Source: an uncultured Coriobacteriaceae bacterium
Lineage (GTDB): Bacteria; Actinomycetota; Coriobacteriia; Coriobacteriales; Atopobiaceae
Direction of reading: 5' to 3'
Assembly: GCA_902786015.1 (NCBI GenBank)
Contig: CADAAU010000007.1
Span: forward strand, 119,172 to 183,171
Length of the DNA: 64,000 nt
Part shown: positions 47,513 through 56,236 of the stretch, piece after piece
Layout: each line of letters opens with the position of its first letter
How positions within the stretch are numbered: position 1 is the first letter of the stretch
Position numbers and translations under genes: made by a program
Notes under the pieces: model-generated
Database searches by the model: none
What the model was told of the DNA's origin: nothing
The model's input: only the letters and a program-made list of their open reading frames with translations

Positions 47513-47541
47513 TTTACACAAGCGATAGTTCGGACTAGAAT
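47513..47541 (+). promoter_or_regulatory. Promoter of the mannose-type PTS operon
   Basis: TTTACA (47513-47518), a 17-base spacer and TAGAAT (47536-47541) form a good sigma-70-type promoter about 100 bases before the start codon. The spacer contains AGCGATAGTT, matching the arms of the hairpin at 47423-47456. These could be sites for a common regulator. Confidence 0.6.
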
Positions 47542-47639
47542 GCCTTTTGTGGAGGGCCTATGAAGGAAGGTCCTTGGGGGATGTGGTGTAGCTCAGCCGC
47601 ATCTCTTTGGATTTCGAAGGAAAGAGAAGGAGGGAGCGT

Positions 47640-48641
47640 ATGGTAAGTATTGTCCTTGCAAGCCACGGGGCGTTTGCGGAGGGCATAAAGCAGTCTGGCC
47701 AAATGATTTTTGGTCCGCAGGAGGCTGTGGAAGCAGTCGTGCTTACGCCCGAGATGGGTCCAGATGACTTGCGCGCCAAGCTGCTTGCTGCCATCGGAAC
47801 GTTCGAAAACCAGGATGAGGTATTGTTCCTGGTTGACCTGTGGGGAGGGACACCGTTCAATCAGGTGAGCCTGCTCCTTGAGGAGCCTGGCCACGAGAAC
47901 TGGGTTGCCGTCACTGGCCTCAACCTGCCTATGGTTCTTGCCGCTTATGGCGAGCGCTTTGGTACCGAGTCGGCAGCCGACATCGCAAAGGCAATCTTCC
48001 CGGAGGCTCAGGCCGGCGTGAAGATCAAGCCCGAATCCCTGCAGCCCGCGAGCGCAGCCGCGCCCGCAGCCGCAGCACCGAGCAACGTGCCGACGGGTGC
48101 TATCCCGCCGGGAACCGTCCTTGGCGACGGCCACATCGACATCGCGTTCGCTCGCATCGACACACGTCTGCTGCATGGTCAGGTCGCGACCACCGTTACA
48201 AAGATGGTCAACCCCGACCGCATCATCGTGTGCTCCGACAACGTCGCGCACGACGACCTGCGTAAGTCCATGATCGAGCAGGCTGCTCCTCCGGGAGTCA
48301 AGGTGCACGTCGTACCTATCTCCAAGATTATCGAGGTCTCCAAGGACGTTCGCTTCGGCGACACCAAGGCGATGCTTCTGTTCGAGACGCCGCAGGATCT
48401 GCTGCGCGCTCTCGAGGGCGGCGTGGACATCAAGGAGGTCAACCTCGGCTCCATGGCCCACTCGCAGGGCAAGGTCGTCGTCACGAACGCGGTCGCAATG
48501 GACCAGGCAGACGTCGACTGCATCGAGAAGATTGCCTCGATGGGCGTCAAGTTTGACGTGCGCAAGGTACCGGCAGACAATCCGGAGCCGTTCGACGCCG
48601 TCATGAAGAAGGCCAAATCCGAGCTTGCGGCGCAGAAATAA
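47640..48641 (+). CDS. manX: PTS mannose-family EIIAB component
   Basis: This 333-residue cytoplasmic protein carries IIA (about 1-125) and IIB (about 165-325) joined by an alanine/proline-rich linker. Phosphorylation sites are visible: the IIA histidine in ASHGAFAEG and the IIB histidine in DTRLLHGQV. It accepts phosphate from HPr and passes it to sugar carried by IIC/IID. AAGGAGG lies just before ATG 47640. It heads the three-gene operon. The mannose family carries glucose, mannose, hexosamines and others, so exact specificity is open. Confidence 0.93.
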   Translation: MVSIVLASHGAFAEGIKQSGQMIFGPQEAVEAVVLTPEMGPDDLRAKLLAAIGTFENQDEVLFLVDLWGGTPFNQVSLLLEEPGHENWVAVTGLNLPMVLAAYGERFGTESAADIAKAIFPEAQAGVKIKPESLQPASAAAPAAAAPSNVPTGAIPPGTVLGDGHIDIAFARIDTRLLHGQVATTVTKMVNPDRIIVCSDNVAHDDLRKSMIEQAAPPGVKVHVVPISKIIEVSKDVRFGDTKAMLLFETPQDLLRALEGGVDIKEVNLGSMAHSQGKVVVTNAVAMDQADVDCIEKIASMGVKFDVRKVPADNPEPFDAVMKKAKSELAAQK

Positions 48642-48659
48642 AAGGGAGGTAAGTAAGCA

Positions 48660-49475
48660 ATGGGTATCTCTATAGTCTTCGTCGTCTTGGTGGCCTTTCT
48701 TGCTGGTATGGAGGGCATCCTCGACGAGTTCCAGTTCCATCAACCGCTGGTAGCGTGCACGCTTATCGGCATCGTAACCGGTCATCCCACCGAGGGAATC
48801 ATCCTGGGCGGCTCGCTCCAGATGATCGCTCTTGGTTGGGCTAACGTCGGCGCGGCTGTCGCACCTGACGCGGCTCTCGCTTCTGTTGCCTCCGCCATCA
48901 TCATGGTCAAAGGCCTTGGCGAGGGTGGCGCGGTCGACCCCATGAATGCCATCAACACCGCTATCGCACTGGCAGTTCCTCTGTCGGTCGCAGGCCTGTT
49001 CCTCACCATGCTCTGCCGTACGATCGCCATCCCCATGGTTCACTTCATGGATGCGGCTGCCGAGAAGGCCGACTTCCGTGGCGTCGAGCTTTGGCAGATT
49101 CTGGCCATTTGCCTGCAGGGCATTCGTATCGCCATTCCCGCTGCCATGCTGTGCATGATTCCTGCCGAGGCCGTTACGGCTATGCTGCAGGCCATGCCCG
49201 AGTGGCTGCAGGGCGGCATGGCTGTCGGCGGCGGCATGGTAGCTGCAGTCGGTTACGCCATGGTTATCAACATGATGGCTACCGCTGAGGTCTGGCCGTT
49301 CTTCGTGCTTGGCTTCGTACTCGCCGCGCTTGGTGAGCTCACCCTCATCGCTCTCGGCGCTCTGGGCATTTCCATCGCCCTTATCTACATCGGCCTCAAG
49401 GACCTCGCAAAGCAGGGCGGCGGAGCCGGCGGCGGCTCGGGCGACCCCCTTGGCGACATCCTGAACGATTACTAA
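48660..49475 (+). CDS. manY: PTS mannose-family EIIC component
   Basis: A 271-residue integral membrane protein with the EII-Sor/ManY pattern: GMEGILDEFQFHQPLVACTLIG, GHPTEGIILGGSLQMIALGWANVGAAVAPDAALAS (in pieces around 40-80) and several further helices. With EIID it forms the sugar channel. GGGAGG lies upstream. It ends in a glycine-rich tail (GGGAGGGSGDP). Confidence 0.94.
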   Translation: MGISIVFVVLVAFLAGMEGILDEFQFHQPLVACTLIGIVTGHPTEGIILGGSLQMIALGWANVGAAVAPDAALASVASAIIMVKGLGEGGAVDPMNAINTAIALAVPLSVAGLFLTMLCRTIAIPMVHFMDAAAEKADFRGVELWQILAICLQGIRIAIPAAMLCMIPAEAVTAMLQAMPEWLQGGMAVGGGMVAAVGYAMVINMMATAEVWPFFVLGFVLAALGELTLIALGALGISIALIYIGLKDLAKQGGGAGGGSGDPLGDILNDY

Positions 49476-49497
49476 GCCGAAAGGAGAGTGAGAACAA

Positions 49498-50412
49498 ATG
49501 GCAGAAGTTAAGCTTTCCAAGAAGGACCGTATGTCCGTTGCTTGGCGTCACCAGTTCCTGCAGGGTTCTTGGAACTACGAGCGTATGCAGAACGGCGGCT
49601 GGTGCTATGCCATGATTCCGGCCATCAAGGCCCTCTATAAGGACAAGGACCAGCAGGCTGCGGCTCTGAAGCGTCACCTTGAGTTCTACAACACGCACCC
49701 GTACGTCTCGGCCCCGATCATCGGCGTCACGCTGGCGCTCGAGGAGGAGCGTGCCAATGGCGCGCCCGTCGAGGACCAGGCCATTCAGGGCGTCAAGGTT
49801 GGTATGATGGGCCCGCTCGCCGGTGTTGGTGACCCTGTATTCTGGTTCACCGTGCGCCCGATTCTTGGCGCTCTTGGCGCTTCGATGGCTCTGAGCGGCA
49901 ACATCGTCGGCCCGCTGCTGTTCTTCATCCTGTGGAACGTCATCCGTATGGCCTTCCTGTGGTACACGCAGGAGTTTGGCTACAACGTGGGTTCCGAGAT
50001 TGCCAAGGACCTTTCGGGCGGACTGCTCGGCAAGGTTACCGAGATCGCTTCGATTCTTGGTATGTTCATCATTGGCGCGCTCGTGCAGCGTTGGGTATCC
50101 ATCACGTTTACCCCGGTTGTATCTACGGTCACGCAGGCCGAAGGTGCCTACATCGACTGGGCAGCTCTGCCCGCAGGCTCCGAGGGCATCAAGTCTGCTC
50201 TTGAGCAGTACTCCGCACTTGGACCCACCGGCCTCAATGTCGAGAAGGTCACCACGCTTCAGGGCAACCTCGATCAGCTCATCCCCGGCCTTGCTGCCGT
50301 GTTGCTGACGCTGCTCTGCTGCCGCCTCCTCAAGAAGGGCATTTCGCCGATTGCTATCATCCTCGCGCTCTTTGCCGTGGGTATTGTCGGTCGTCTGCTC
50401 AACTTCATGTAA
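49498..50412 (+). CDS. manZ: PTS mannose-family EIID component
   Basis: The 304 residues match ManZ/EIID: WRHQFLQGSWNYERMQNGGW, FYNTHPYVSAPIIGVTLALEE and VGMMGPLAGVGDPVFWFTVRP, followed by membrane helices at the C-terminus. A strong terminator closes the operon 36 bases after the stop. Confidence 0.95.
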   Translation: MAEVKLSKKDRMSVAWRHQFLQGSWNYERMQNGGWCYAMIPAIKALYKDKDQQAAALKRHLEFYNTHPYVSAPIIGVTLALEEERANGAPVEDQAIQGVKVGMMGPLAGVGDPVFWFTVRPILGALGASMALSGNIVGPLLFFILWNVIRMAFLWYTQEFGYNVGSEIAKDLSGGLLGKVTEIASILGMFIIGALVQRWVSITFTPVVSTVTQAEGAYIDWAALPAGSEGIKSALEQYSALGPTGLNVEKVTTLQGNLDQLIPGLAAVLLTLLCCRLLKKGISPIAIILALFAVGIVGRLLNFM

Positions 50413-50448
50413 CAGGTGGCAAACACAAGACGGTAACCCGTCATTAAG

Positions 50449-50483
50449 CCCCTCGCTTCCAAGTAAGCGGGGGGTTGTTTTTT
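50449..50483 (+). terminator. Rho-independent terminator of the PTS operon
   Basis: A 10-bp stem with one G-T pair (CCCCTCGCTT/AAGCGGGGGG, loop CCAAGT) is followed by TTGTTTTTT. Confidence 0.9.
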
Positions 50484-50517
50484 CTCGACAATCAGGGACT
50501 TTGCCGCTACTCTAGAA

Positions 50518-50549
50518 AAGGTCGCTTGCGACCTTATCCGTCATTAAGC
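50518..50549 (+). promoter_or_regulatory. Palindrome and direct repeat upstream of the DUF956 gene
   Basis: AAGGTCGC-TT-GCGACCTT (50518-50535) is a perfect inverted repeat and an operator or hairpin candidate. Just after it, CCGTCATTAAGC (50538-50549) repeats exactly the sequence at 50438-50449, 100 bases upstream, which starts the PTS terminator. Confidence 0.4.
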
Positions 50550-50568
50550 ATTAGGGGAGGCGCGTGCC

Positions 50569-50961
50569 ATGGCACAATCCCAAAACACAAAGGTTGACCT
50601 CACCATAAAGGCCACTTCTTTCTCGGGCTTTTGCACATACGGTGACGTCATGGTGGGAGACAAGGCCTTGGAGTTCTACAACGAAAGGAACGTTGAGGAC
50701 TACATACAGATTCCTTGGGAAGAAGTTGACTACATTGCTGCGGAAGTTATTGGCAAGAACATTCCACGCTTCGCTGTTTTCGTAAAACAGGGTGGGCACT
50801 TTGACTTTTCTACGCGCGACAACAAAAAGACGTTGCGTGCCGTGCGCGAATACGTAGGAGAGGATAAGCTCGTGCGATCGAAGTCCTTCTTTGAGGTCCT
50901 TAAGGCTGGTGTAACGAGTATTCCGGGAGCCGTTGCGGGTCTCTTCAAGAAGGATGCGTAA
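50569..50961 (+). CDS. manO: DUF956 family protein (ManO-like)
   Basis: This 130-residue protein matches the DUF956/ManO family that accompanies mannose PTS operons in lactobacilli and streptococci: VDLTIKATSFSGFCTYGDVMVGDKALEFYN (in pieces), YIQIPWEEVDYIAAEV and FSTRDNKKTLRAVREY. It is thought to modulate PTS expression or activity; the mechanism is unclear. GGGGAGG precedes the start. It is separated from manZ by the terminator, so it has its own promoter or depends on readthrough. Confidence 0.85.
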   Translation: MAQSQNTKVDLTIKATSFSGFCTYGDVMVGDKALEFYNERNVEDYIQIPWEEVDYIAAEVIGKNIPRFAVFVKQGGHFDFSTRDNKKTLRAVREYVGEDKLVRSKSFFEVLKAGVTSIPGAVAGLFKKDA

Positions 50962-51049
50962 CAACGGGGAAGCATACATCCGGTCTGTGCTCCCGCTGTA
51001 GAATGCGGGGTATCCAAAGGCGGTCTTTCTATTGACCGTCGAATTGTCT

Positions 51050-51055
51050 TATAAT
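51050..51055 (+). promoter_or_regulatory. -10 box upstream of efp
   Basis: A perfect TATAAT 55 bases before the efp start; the -35 region (TTTCTA, 18 bases upstream) is weak. Confidence 0.45.
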
Positions 51056-51109
51056 GCCGTACCGTACATTGAGCAGTTGTTTGACAACCATAGAGAAGGA
51101 GTGATTGCG

Positions 51110-51673
51110 ATGGCGTCGCTTGGTATTACCGATCTTCGTGCTGGACTTGGCGTAAACATCAAGGGAAATGACTGCGTGATTATCGAGGCGCAGCACGTGA
51201 AGCCTGGTAAGGGAAACACCTACGTTCGTACTAAGTATCGCAATATCCGTACCGGTCGCGTGAACGAAGAGAACTTCCAGCAGTCTGCGAAGTTCGAGAG
51301 TGTCAATATGCGTACGCGCGAAATGCAGTACCTATACAACGATGGTGACCTGTACTACTTCATGGACATGGAGACGTACGAGCAGATTGAGGTTGGGTCC
51401 GATCTTATCGGCTCGAACGCCAAGTGGTTCAAAGAGAACGACATTTGCCTTTTGAACTATGCCAACGACGTGCTCTATGCCGTACAGCCGCCCATGTTCA
51501 TTGAGGTGGAGGTCGTCGAGACAGATCCTGGTTTTAAGGGCGATACCGTTCAGGGTGGAACGAAGCCGGCGACCGTCGAGACGGGGGCTCAGGTGCAGGT
51601 GCCAATGTATCTTAATGCTGGTGAGCGTATAAAGATCGATACGCGTACCGGAAAGTTTGTGTCGCGCGTCTAA
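51110..51673 (+). CDS. efp: Translation elongation factor P
   Basis: EF-P relieves ribosome stalling at polyproline. The 187 residues show ITDLRAGLGVNIKGN, the tip loop HVKPGKGNTYVRTKYRN with the lysine that is often modified, and the C-terminal GAQVQVPMYLNAGERIKIDTRTGKFVSR (in pieces). AAGGAG fixes ATG 51110; the frame extends upstream to 51032 but would be atypical. No epmA/epmB or ymfI neighbour indicates the modification type. Confidence 0.96.
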   Translation: MASLGITDLRAGLGVNIKGNDCVIIEAQHVKPGKGNTYVRTKYRNIRTGRVNEENFQQSAKFESVNMRTREMQYLYNDGDLYYFMDMETYEQIEVGSDLIGSNAKWFKENDICLLNYANDVLYAVQPPMFIEVEVVETDPGFKGDTVQGGTKPATVETGAQVQVPMYLNAGERIKIDTRTGKFVSRV

Positions 51674-51691
51674 CGCACGGGAGGAACGTCA

Positions 51692-52051
51692 ATGAGTAGC
51701 GAACTTGTTATATCGGGGTTTGGCGTCTCTAAGTCGGTTGTCGCCGCAATCGTCACGCAGGCTGTCGAGCGCGTAGAAGGTGTGGCTTCAGTAGGCGGCA
51801 ACGCAATTGCTTCGAGCCTCATATCCGCTTTTACGTCTAAGCAGGCTGAGGAAGAGCCTCCCGTTGAGTCTGACGTTGTGGGAGATAAGCTTCACGTGAG
51901 CGTTCGACTGTCGGTGTTCTATGGATATCCGTTTACGAAGCTTGCTGAGGAAGTTCGGTCGGCCGTAGCAAACACCGTCAAAGGACAGATGGGCATCGAG
52001 GTCGATTCGGTTGACGTTTGCATCGACAACCTTGTGTTTCCCAAGGAGTAG
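51692..52051 (+). CDS. Asp23/Gls24 family protein
   Basis: The 119 residues match the Asp23 (alkaline shock) family: VSKSVVAAIVTQAVERVEGVASVGG, LHVSVRLSVFYGYPFTKLAEEV and the end VDSVDVCIDNLVF. Asp23-like genes regularly sit between efp and nusB in Firmicutes (yqhY), where deletion disturbs lipid synthesis. It probably acts on the membrane face or in envelope homeostasis. It lies in the efp-nusB operon. Confidence 0.9.
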   Translation: MSSELVISGFGVSKSVVAAIVTQAVERVEGVASVGGNAIASSLISAFTSKQAEEEPPVESDVVGDKLHVSVRLSVFYGYPFTKLAEEVRSAVANTVKGQMGIEVDSVDVCIDNLVFPKE

Positions 52052-52056
52052 GGCTG

Positions 52057-52479
52057 GTGCATAAGAATCATTTTTTTGGGCGTACCCGAGCGCGAAGCCA
52101 AGCTTTGCAGCTTCTGTTCCAAGCTGAGGCCACTGAGCGATCGGTACAGGAGGTCTTGGATGATGCCTATGCACTCAGTGACGATGAGCCGCTCGATGAC
52201 TTCGGGCGTCTCCTCGCATTGGGTGCGGACGAACATCGTCAGGAAGCGGACAGCATTATCGGGCGCTCATCAACGAACTGGACCGTCGAACGCATGCCAT
52301 CGGTAGACAGAAATCTTTTGCGCTTGGCGGTCTACGAGATGCTTTACGTAGACGAAGTGGCCACAGCTGTGACGATAGACGAGTCGGTCGAGCTCGCAAA
52401 GGCATACGGAACCGACGAATCATCACGCTTCGTAAATGGTTTATTGGGCCGTGTTGCCCAAGAGATTGAGGGCGCATAG
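52057..52479 (+). CDS. nusB: Transcription antitermination factor NusB
   Basis: NusB binds boxA RNA with NusE in rRNA antitermination. The 140-residue helical protein shows RTRARSQALQLLFQAE, the central LLALGADEHRQEADSII, and the conserved MPSVDRNLLRLAVYEMLY, AVTIDESVELAKAYGTDESSRFVNGLLGR (in pieces). GTG 52057 lies 5 bases after the Asp23-family stop. Confidence 0.95.
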   Translation: MHKNHFFGRTRARSQALQLLFQAEATERSVQEVLDDAYALSDDEPLDDFGRLLALGADEHRQEADSIIGRSSTNWTVERMPSVDRNLLRLAVYEMLYVDEVATAVTIDESVELAKAYGTDESSRFVNGLLGRVAQEIEGA

Positions 52480-52480
52480 C

Positions 52481-52753
52481 ATGGCGCGACAGAAGCGCGT
52501 GGATACGTCCTCATACAAGACCTTTGGGGATATTTCGGAGCGCCTGGAAGAGATTGTAAAGCAGGTCAAGCGTAAGGACATTCCGCTCGAGAGCTCGCTT
52601 GACCTCTTTGACGAGGCTATCGCGCTCGGTCAAAAGGCAGTGGATTTCGTCGATACCGATTCGGTCACGAGTGAGGAATCTCTCCAAGCCGAACGCGAGG
52701 CAAGTTCCAAACAAGATACGGATGTCTCTAAAGGCGTCCAAAGTGAGGGCTAA
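52481..52753 (+). CDS. xseB: Exodeoxyribonuclease VII small subunit
   Basis: A 90-residue protein with the XseB helical hairpin: FGDISERLEEIVKQVKRKDIPLESSLDLFDEAIALGQKA (in pieces). It partners the large subunit XseA, which is not in this window. The C-terminal 25 residues are acidic and low-complexity. It lies between nusB and tlyA, one base after the nusB stop. Confidence 0.85.
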   Translation: MARQKRVDTSSYKTFGDISERLEEIVKQVKRKDIPLESSLDLFDEAIALGQKAVDFVDTDSVTSEESLQAEREASSKQDTDVSKGVQSEG

Positions 52754-53491
52754 GTGCACAAGCATCGCCTCGATCAGGAACTCGTAGACCAAGGGTACTT
52801 TTGTACGACCGCCGACGCGATGCGCGCCGTGATGGCCGGTGATGTATCGACAATCAACCGGAGGCTTGAGCGGGCCGGCGAACAGGTGCCCGTTGGGCTG
52901 GAGTTGCATGTACGGAATAGAATTCCGTATGTGAGCAGGGGAGGCCTCAAGCTCGAGGCTGGCCTCAAGGAGTTTGGCATACGACCCGAGGGCCTTCGGT
53001 GTTTGGACGTGGGGTGCTCAACTGGAGGGTTTACTGACTGTCTGCTCCGTCATGGCGCCGCTTCGGTAATCGCCGTAGATGTGGGCTATGCTCAATTCGA
53101 CTGGTCGCTCCGACAGGACGATCGCGTTACGTTGCTGGAGAGAACAAACATCGTGGATGTTCCCGCAATATGTACGGGAGGGACGATTGACCTTGCGGTA
53201 TGTGACGTGTCGTTTACTTCGGTGCTTCGTGTTTCACCTGCCGTTGCGTTGATGCTTGCTCCTGGCGGACGGTTTCTAACGCTGGTAAAGCCCCAGTTTG
53301 AGGCCGAGCGGAGCGATGTGGGGTCCGGTGGTGTCGTCCGAGACGAGAGTGTTCGTCAGCGCGCGCTGGAACACGTGGTGCACGGCCTTCAAGAGCAGGG
53401 GTTTAGGGTGTGCGGGACATGCGACTCACCGGTAACAGGACGTAAGGGTAATCACGAGTTCCTGCTTCTGGCTATCGCTCCGGCTGAGTGA
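52754..53491 (+). CDS. tlyA: TlyA-family rRNA methyltransferase
   Basis: TlyA 2'-O-methylates cytidines in ribosomal RNA and affects capreomycin sensitivity. The 245 residues have an S4-like N-terminus (HRLDQELVDQGY, YVSRGGLKLEAGL) and an FtsJ-like domain with SAM motif CLDVGCSTGGFTDCLL, DVGYAQFDW and KPQFEAER. The start GTG directly follows the xseB stop codon. The xseB-tlyA-nadK-recN order is a common cluster. Confidence 0.93.
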   Translation: MHKHRLDQELVDQGYFCTTADAMRAVMAGDVSTINRRLERAGEQVPVGLELHVRNRIPYVSRGGLKLEAGLKEFGIRPEGLRCLDVGCSTGGFTDCLLRHGAASVIAVDVGYAQFDWSLRQDDRVTLLERTNIVDVPAICTGGTIDLAVCDVSFTSVLRVSPAVALMLAPGGRFLTLVKPQFEAERSDVGSGGVVRDESVRQRALEHVVHGLQEQGFRVCGTCDSPVTGRKGNHEFLLLAIAPAE

Positions 53492-53549
53492 TTTGTTACA
53501 CTTGATTTTGCGAGGAGACTCGCAGAAGCAGGCAAGGAGCAGCGAGGCT

Positions 53550-54404
53550 ATGAAGGTTCTTATCGTCACCAACTATTCTCGATCCGATGCGGTCGCAGAT
53601 GCTTCAAAGCTCGAGGGATATGTGACTGAACAGGGTGCGGAAGTCGAATGGGCGCCTGACCTGTACAACCTTGGCGCTCGAATCGACGATATCTCGTCAT
53701 TTGACCTCGTTGTCTCCTTGGGCGGCGATGGTACGCTCTTGAGGGCAGCGCGTCTGGTTGGATATGCCGGTGTCCCCATTGTCGGCATTTCTTATGGGCA
53801 TCTGGGGTTCTTGACCTGCGCGGGGCCTGAGGCCCTCATTCGTACCGTGGACGATGCCATGAAGGGTAGACTCCATGCCTCAAGGCGGTATACGCTTGAG
53901 GTGCAGGCAGAGTTTATGGACGCGGCACAAAAGCGCTTCGTGGTCGACAAGATGGCGCTCAATGACCTCTCGATCGGGCACGGCATCCATGGTGACGTGC
54001 TTTCATTTGAGGTCAATGTTTCGGGGAATCACATCGACAAACTTCGAGGCGACGGTTTTGTGGTCTCGACTGCGACGGGGTCTACGGGATACGCTCTCGC
54101 TGCCGGCGGTCCCATCGTGACGCCGGAGTTCGAGGGAATGGTATGTGTTCCCGTCGCGCCCCATACGATTATGGCCAGGGCATTCCTCACCGGACCAACG
54201 GACGTAGTCGAGATTGAGGTGGACCCAGAGCGCCCCGTCGATATATGCGTCTTTGCGGACGGACAACCTATGGGCGAAGGTGCATCGCTTGTGCGCGTGA
54301 GCTGCAAGCGAGGATCGGAGGATGTGATTCTGCTCAACAGAAGCAGGGAAAGCTTCTACGATTCGGTGTCGCGCGTATTTTATGGAAAGGCGGCAGAGCG
54401 GTGA
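53550..54404 (+). CDS. nadK: NAD kinase
   Basis: It phosphorylates NAD to NADP. The 284 residues show the catalytic SLGGDGTLLRAAR, VGISYGHLGFLT, MALNDLSIG with the NE/D site, the glycine-rich TATGSTGYALAAGGPIV and a C-terminal ADGQP. The start is ATG 53550 after GCGAGG. Its stop overlaps the recN start (GTGA). Confidence 0.95.
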   Translation: MKVLIVTNYSRSDAVADASKLEGYVTEQGAEVEWAPDLYNLGARIDDISSFDLVVSLGGDGTLLRAARLVGYAGVPIVGISYGHLGFLTCAGPEALIRTVDDAMKGRLHASRRYTLEVQAEFMDAAQKRFVVDKMALNDLSIGHGIHGDVLSFEVNVSGNHIDKLRGDGFVVSTATGSTGYALAAGGPIVTPEFEGMVCVPVAPHTIMARAFLTGPTDVVEIEVDPERPVDICVFADGQPMGEGASLVRVSCKRGSEDVILLNRSRESFYDSVSRVFYGKAAER

Positions 54405-56026
54405 TTGACGAACTTCATGTAGAGAACGTTGCCCTTATTCGTGAGGCGACGATTCGTCCGTCCGAGGGGCTTACCGTCCTGACGGGAGAGACAGGCGCTG
54501 GAAAAAGCGCCCTGCTTTCTTCGGTAAAGCTACTCATGGGAGAACGAGCCGATGCGGGCGCCGTACGAGAGGGGGCGAACGCCCTGGTGGTCGAGGGACG
54601 CCTGTTTGTTCGCGGTGGCGATCCGGATGGTACGGTAGTATCCAGACGTGTGTCTGCCGACGGGCGCGGTCGCGTTACGATTGATGGTAGCATGGCGCCG
54701 GTTCGCGAGCTTGCTCAAGGAATCGGTGCGACCATAGACCTATGTGGGCAGCATGAGCATCAACGTCTGTTGCAGCAGGCAAGCCATGTCGAGCTATTGG
54801 ACAGCTGGGGATTGCAAGAGATTGGCGAGGCGAAGGACGCGTATGTTAGCGCGCTCTCACACGCGCGTGCGAAGGAAAGAGAGCTCGAACGCGTACGTCA
54901 GATGAGTCAGACGGCAGCCGAGCGCGTAGAGGAGGCCGAGTTTGTTCTACGCCGAATCGACGAGGTTGATCCCAAGGAGGGTGAGCTCGAGGAGCTTGAG
55001 GAACAACTTCCACGTGCTCAGCATGCCGAGACGCTTATCAGAGCTGCGGAAGGTGCCCGTTCAGCCTTGGCGGGCGATGGCGGAGCTCTTGACCTCATGC
55101 AGGATGCGCTGGGCGAGATTCGAGCGGCTCAGCGATTTGACGGAGCGCTCTCGAAGCTTGTCGATTCCTTAGAGAGTGCGTTGATTGAGGCCGAGGACGT
55201 GGCGGCGGAGCTACGCGAGTATCGCGACGAGGTTGACTTCGACCCTGCTGTGCTCGACGAAATGCAGTCGCGAATGGCCCAGATTCAGGGACTGCTGCGT
55301 TCGTATGGGCCAGGCATCCAGAACGTCCTGAACCGAAGGGCTGCCGCGGAGGAGATTGTGAAGGCGGCACATGGCGGAGACGAGATGGTGAAACGTGCGC
55401 AAAAGGAGCGTGACGAGGCCGAGTCCGCGCTTCTCCGCGCCGCAAAGCGACTCGATCGCGCACGGATGGGGTGTGCGCCGCGTCTTGCAGACGCTATCGG
55501 AGCCCAGATGGCTCGGCTCGAAATGGGGTCCGCTGCCCTTGAGTTTTCGTTCGAGCCGCTTCCAAGAAGCCAATGGACGCAGGCGGGGCCGAGCAGAGTG
55601 GAACTTATGTATCGTCCCGCCGCAGGATTGAGCGCAAGGCCTCTGAGGCGCATCGCTTCGGGTGGCGAAGTAAGTCGTGTTATGTTGGCGTGCAAGGTCG
55701 TCCTCGGCGAAGCAGACTCTACCGAGACGCTCGTGTTCGACGAGGTTGACGCCGGAGTCGGCGGTGCCACTGCAGTCGCCTTGGCCGAGGTGCTCGCGCA
55801 GTTGGCAGAGACGCATCAGGTCCTTGTGGTTACGCATCTGGCCCAGGTCGCAGTCCGTGCGTCGAGGCATTTTTTGGTGCGAAAGACCGATGCCGAGAAT
55901 GACAAGACACCTCAGACGACCATAGAGGAAATCCGGGGAGAGGAACGAGTGAGCGAGGTCGCTCGAATGCTATCGGGTGATGCGAGCGACGCGTCCATGG
56001 CGCATGCGCGCGAGATGCTCTCGTAG
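54401..56026 (+). CDS. recN: DNA repair protein RecN
   Basis: RecN is an SMC-like ATPase acting early in double-strand-break repair. The 541 residues have Walker A LTGETGAGKSALLSSV, the Q-loop DLCGQHEHQRLL, coiled-coil stretches (about 145-220 and 310-360), the signature RRIASGGEVSRVMLACK and Walker B TLVFDEVDAGVGG, with VTHLAQVA after it. GTG 54401 overlaps nadK. It is slightly shorter than the typical 555-575 residues. Confidence 0.95.
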   Translation: MIDELHVENVALIREATIRPSEGLTVLTGETGAGKSALLSSVKLLMGERADAGAVREGANALVVEGRLFVRGGDPDGTVVSRRVSADGRGRVTIDGSMAPVRELAQGIGATIDLCGQHEHQRLLQQASHVELLDSWGLQEIGEAKDAYVSALSHARAKERELERVRQMSQTAAERVEEAEFVLRRIDEVDPKEGELEELEEQLPRAQHAETLIRAAEGARSALAGDGGALDLMQDALGEIRAAQRFDGALSKLVDSLESALIEAEDVAAELREYRDEVDFDPAVLDEMQSRMAQIQGLLRSYGPGIQNVLNRRAAAEEIVKAAHGGDEMVKRAQKERDEAESALLRAAKRLDRARMGCAPRLADAIGAQMARLEMGSAALEFSFEPLPRSQWTQAGPSRVELMYRPAAGLSARPLRRIASGGEVSRVMLACKVVLGEADSTETLVFDEVDAGVGGATAVALAEVLAQLAETHQVLVVTHLAQVAVRASRHFLVRKTDAENDKTPQTTIEEIRGEERVSEVARMLSGDASDASMAHAREMLS

Positions 56027-56088
56027 TGTTGCAATGGGGTAGTGGCATGTCTGAAACCGCTTCGCTCGCACCCTACAGCAGGCTACCT

Positions 56089-56121
56089 GGCAAGCGATGG
56101 GGAGCATCCCCATCGCTTGCC
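56089..56121. repeat. 15-bp perfect palindrome after recN
   Basis: GGCAAGCGATGGGGA/TCCCCATCGCTTGCC (56089-56103 with 56107-56121, loop GCA). The right arm TCCCCATCGCTTGCC is found exactly at about 30038-30052. It may end recN transcription, but no T-tract follows. Confidence 0.75.
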
Positions 56122-56236
56122 GCTAGGAGTGAGCAGTGAACAAAACAAATGTTGTGGAGTGAAGAACACCCGTTCACGCGTGCAGTAGGTTTTCGTAGAA
56201 TAATACGTTACATATGGTTGGAGAACAGGGGAGAGA

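Noticed and set aside
47535..49520. 661-residue minus-strand frame, H/D/R-rich
   Set aside because: It is antisense to the PTS EIIAB and EIIC genes, which have clear motifs, promoters and ribosome binding sites.
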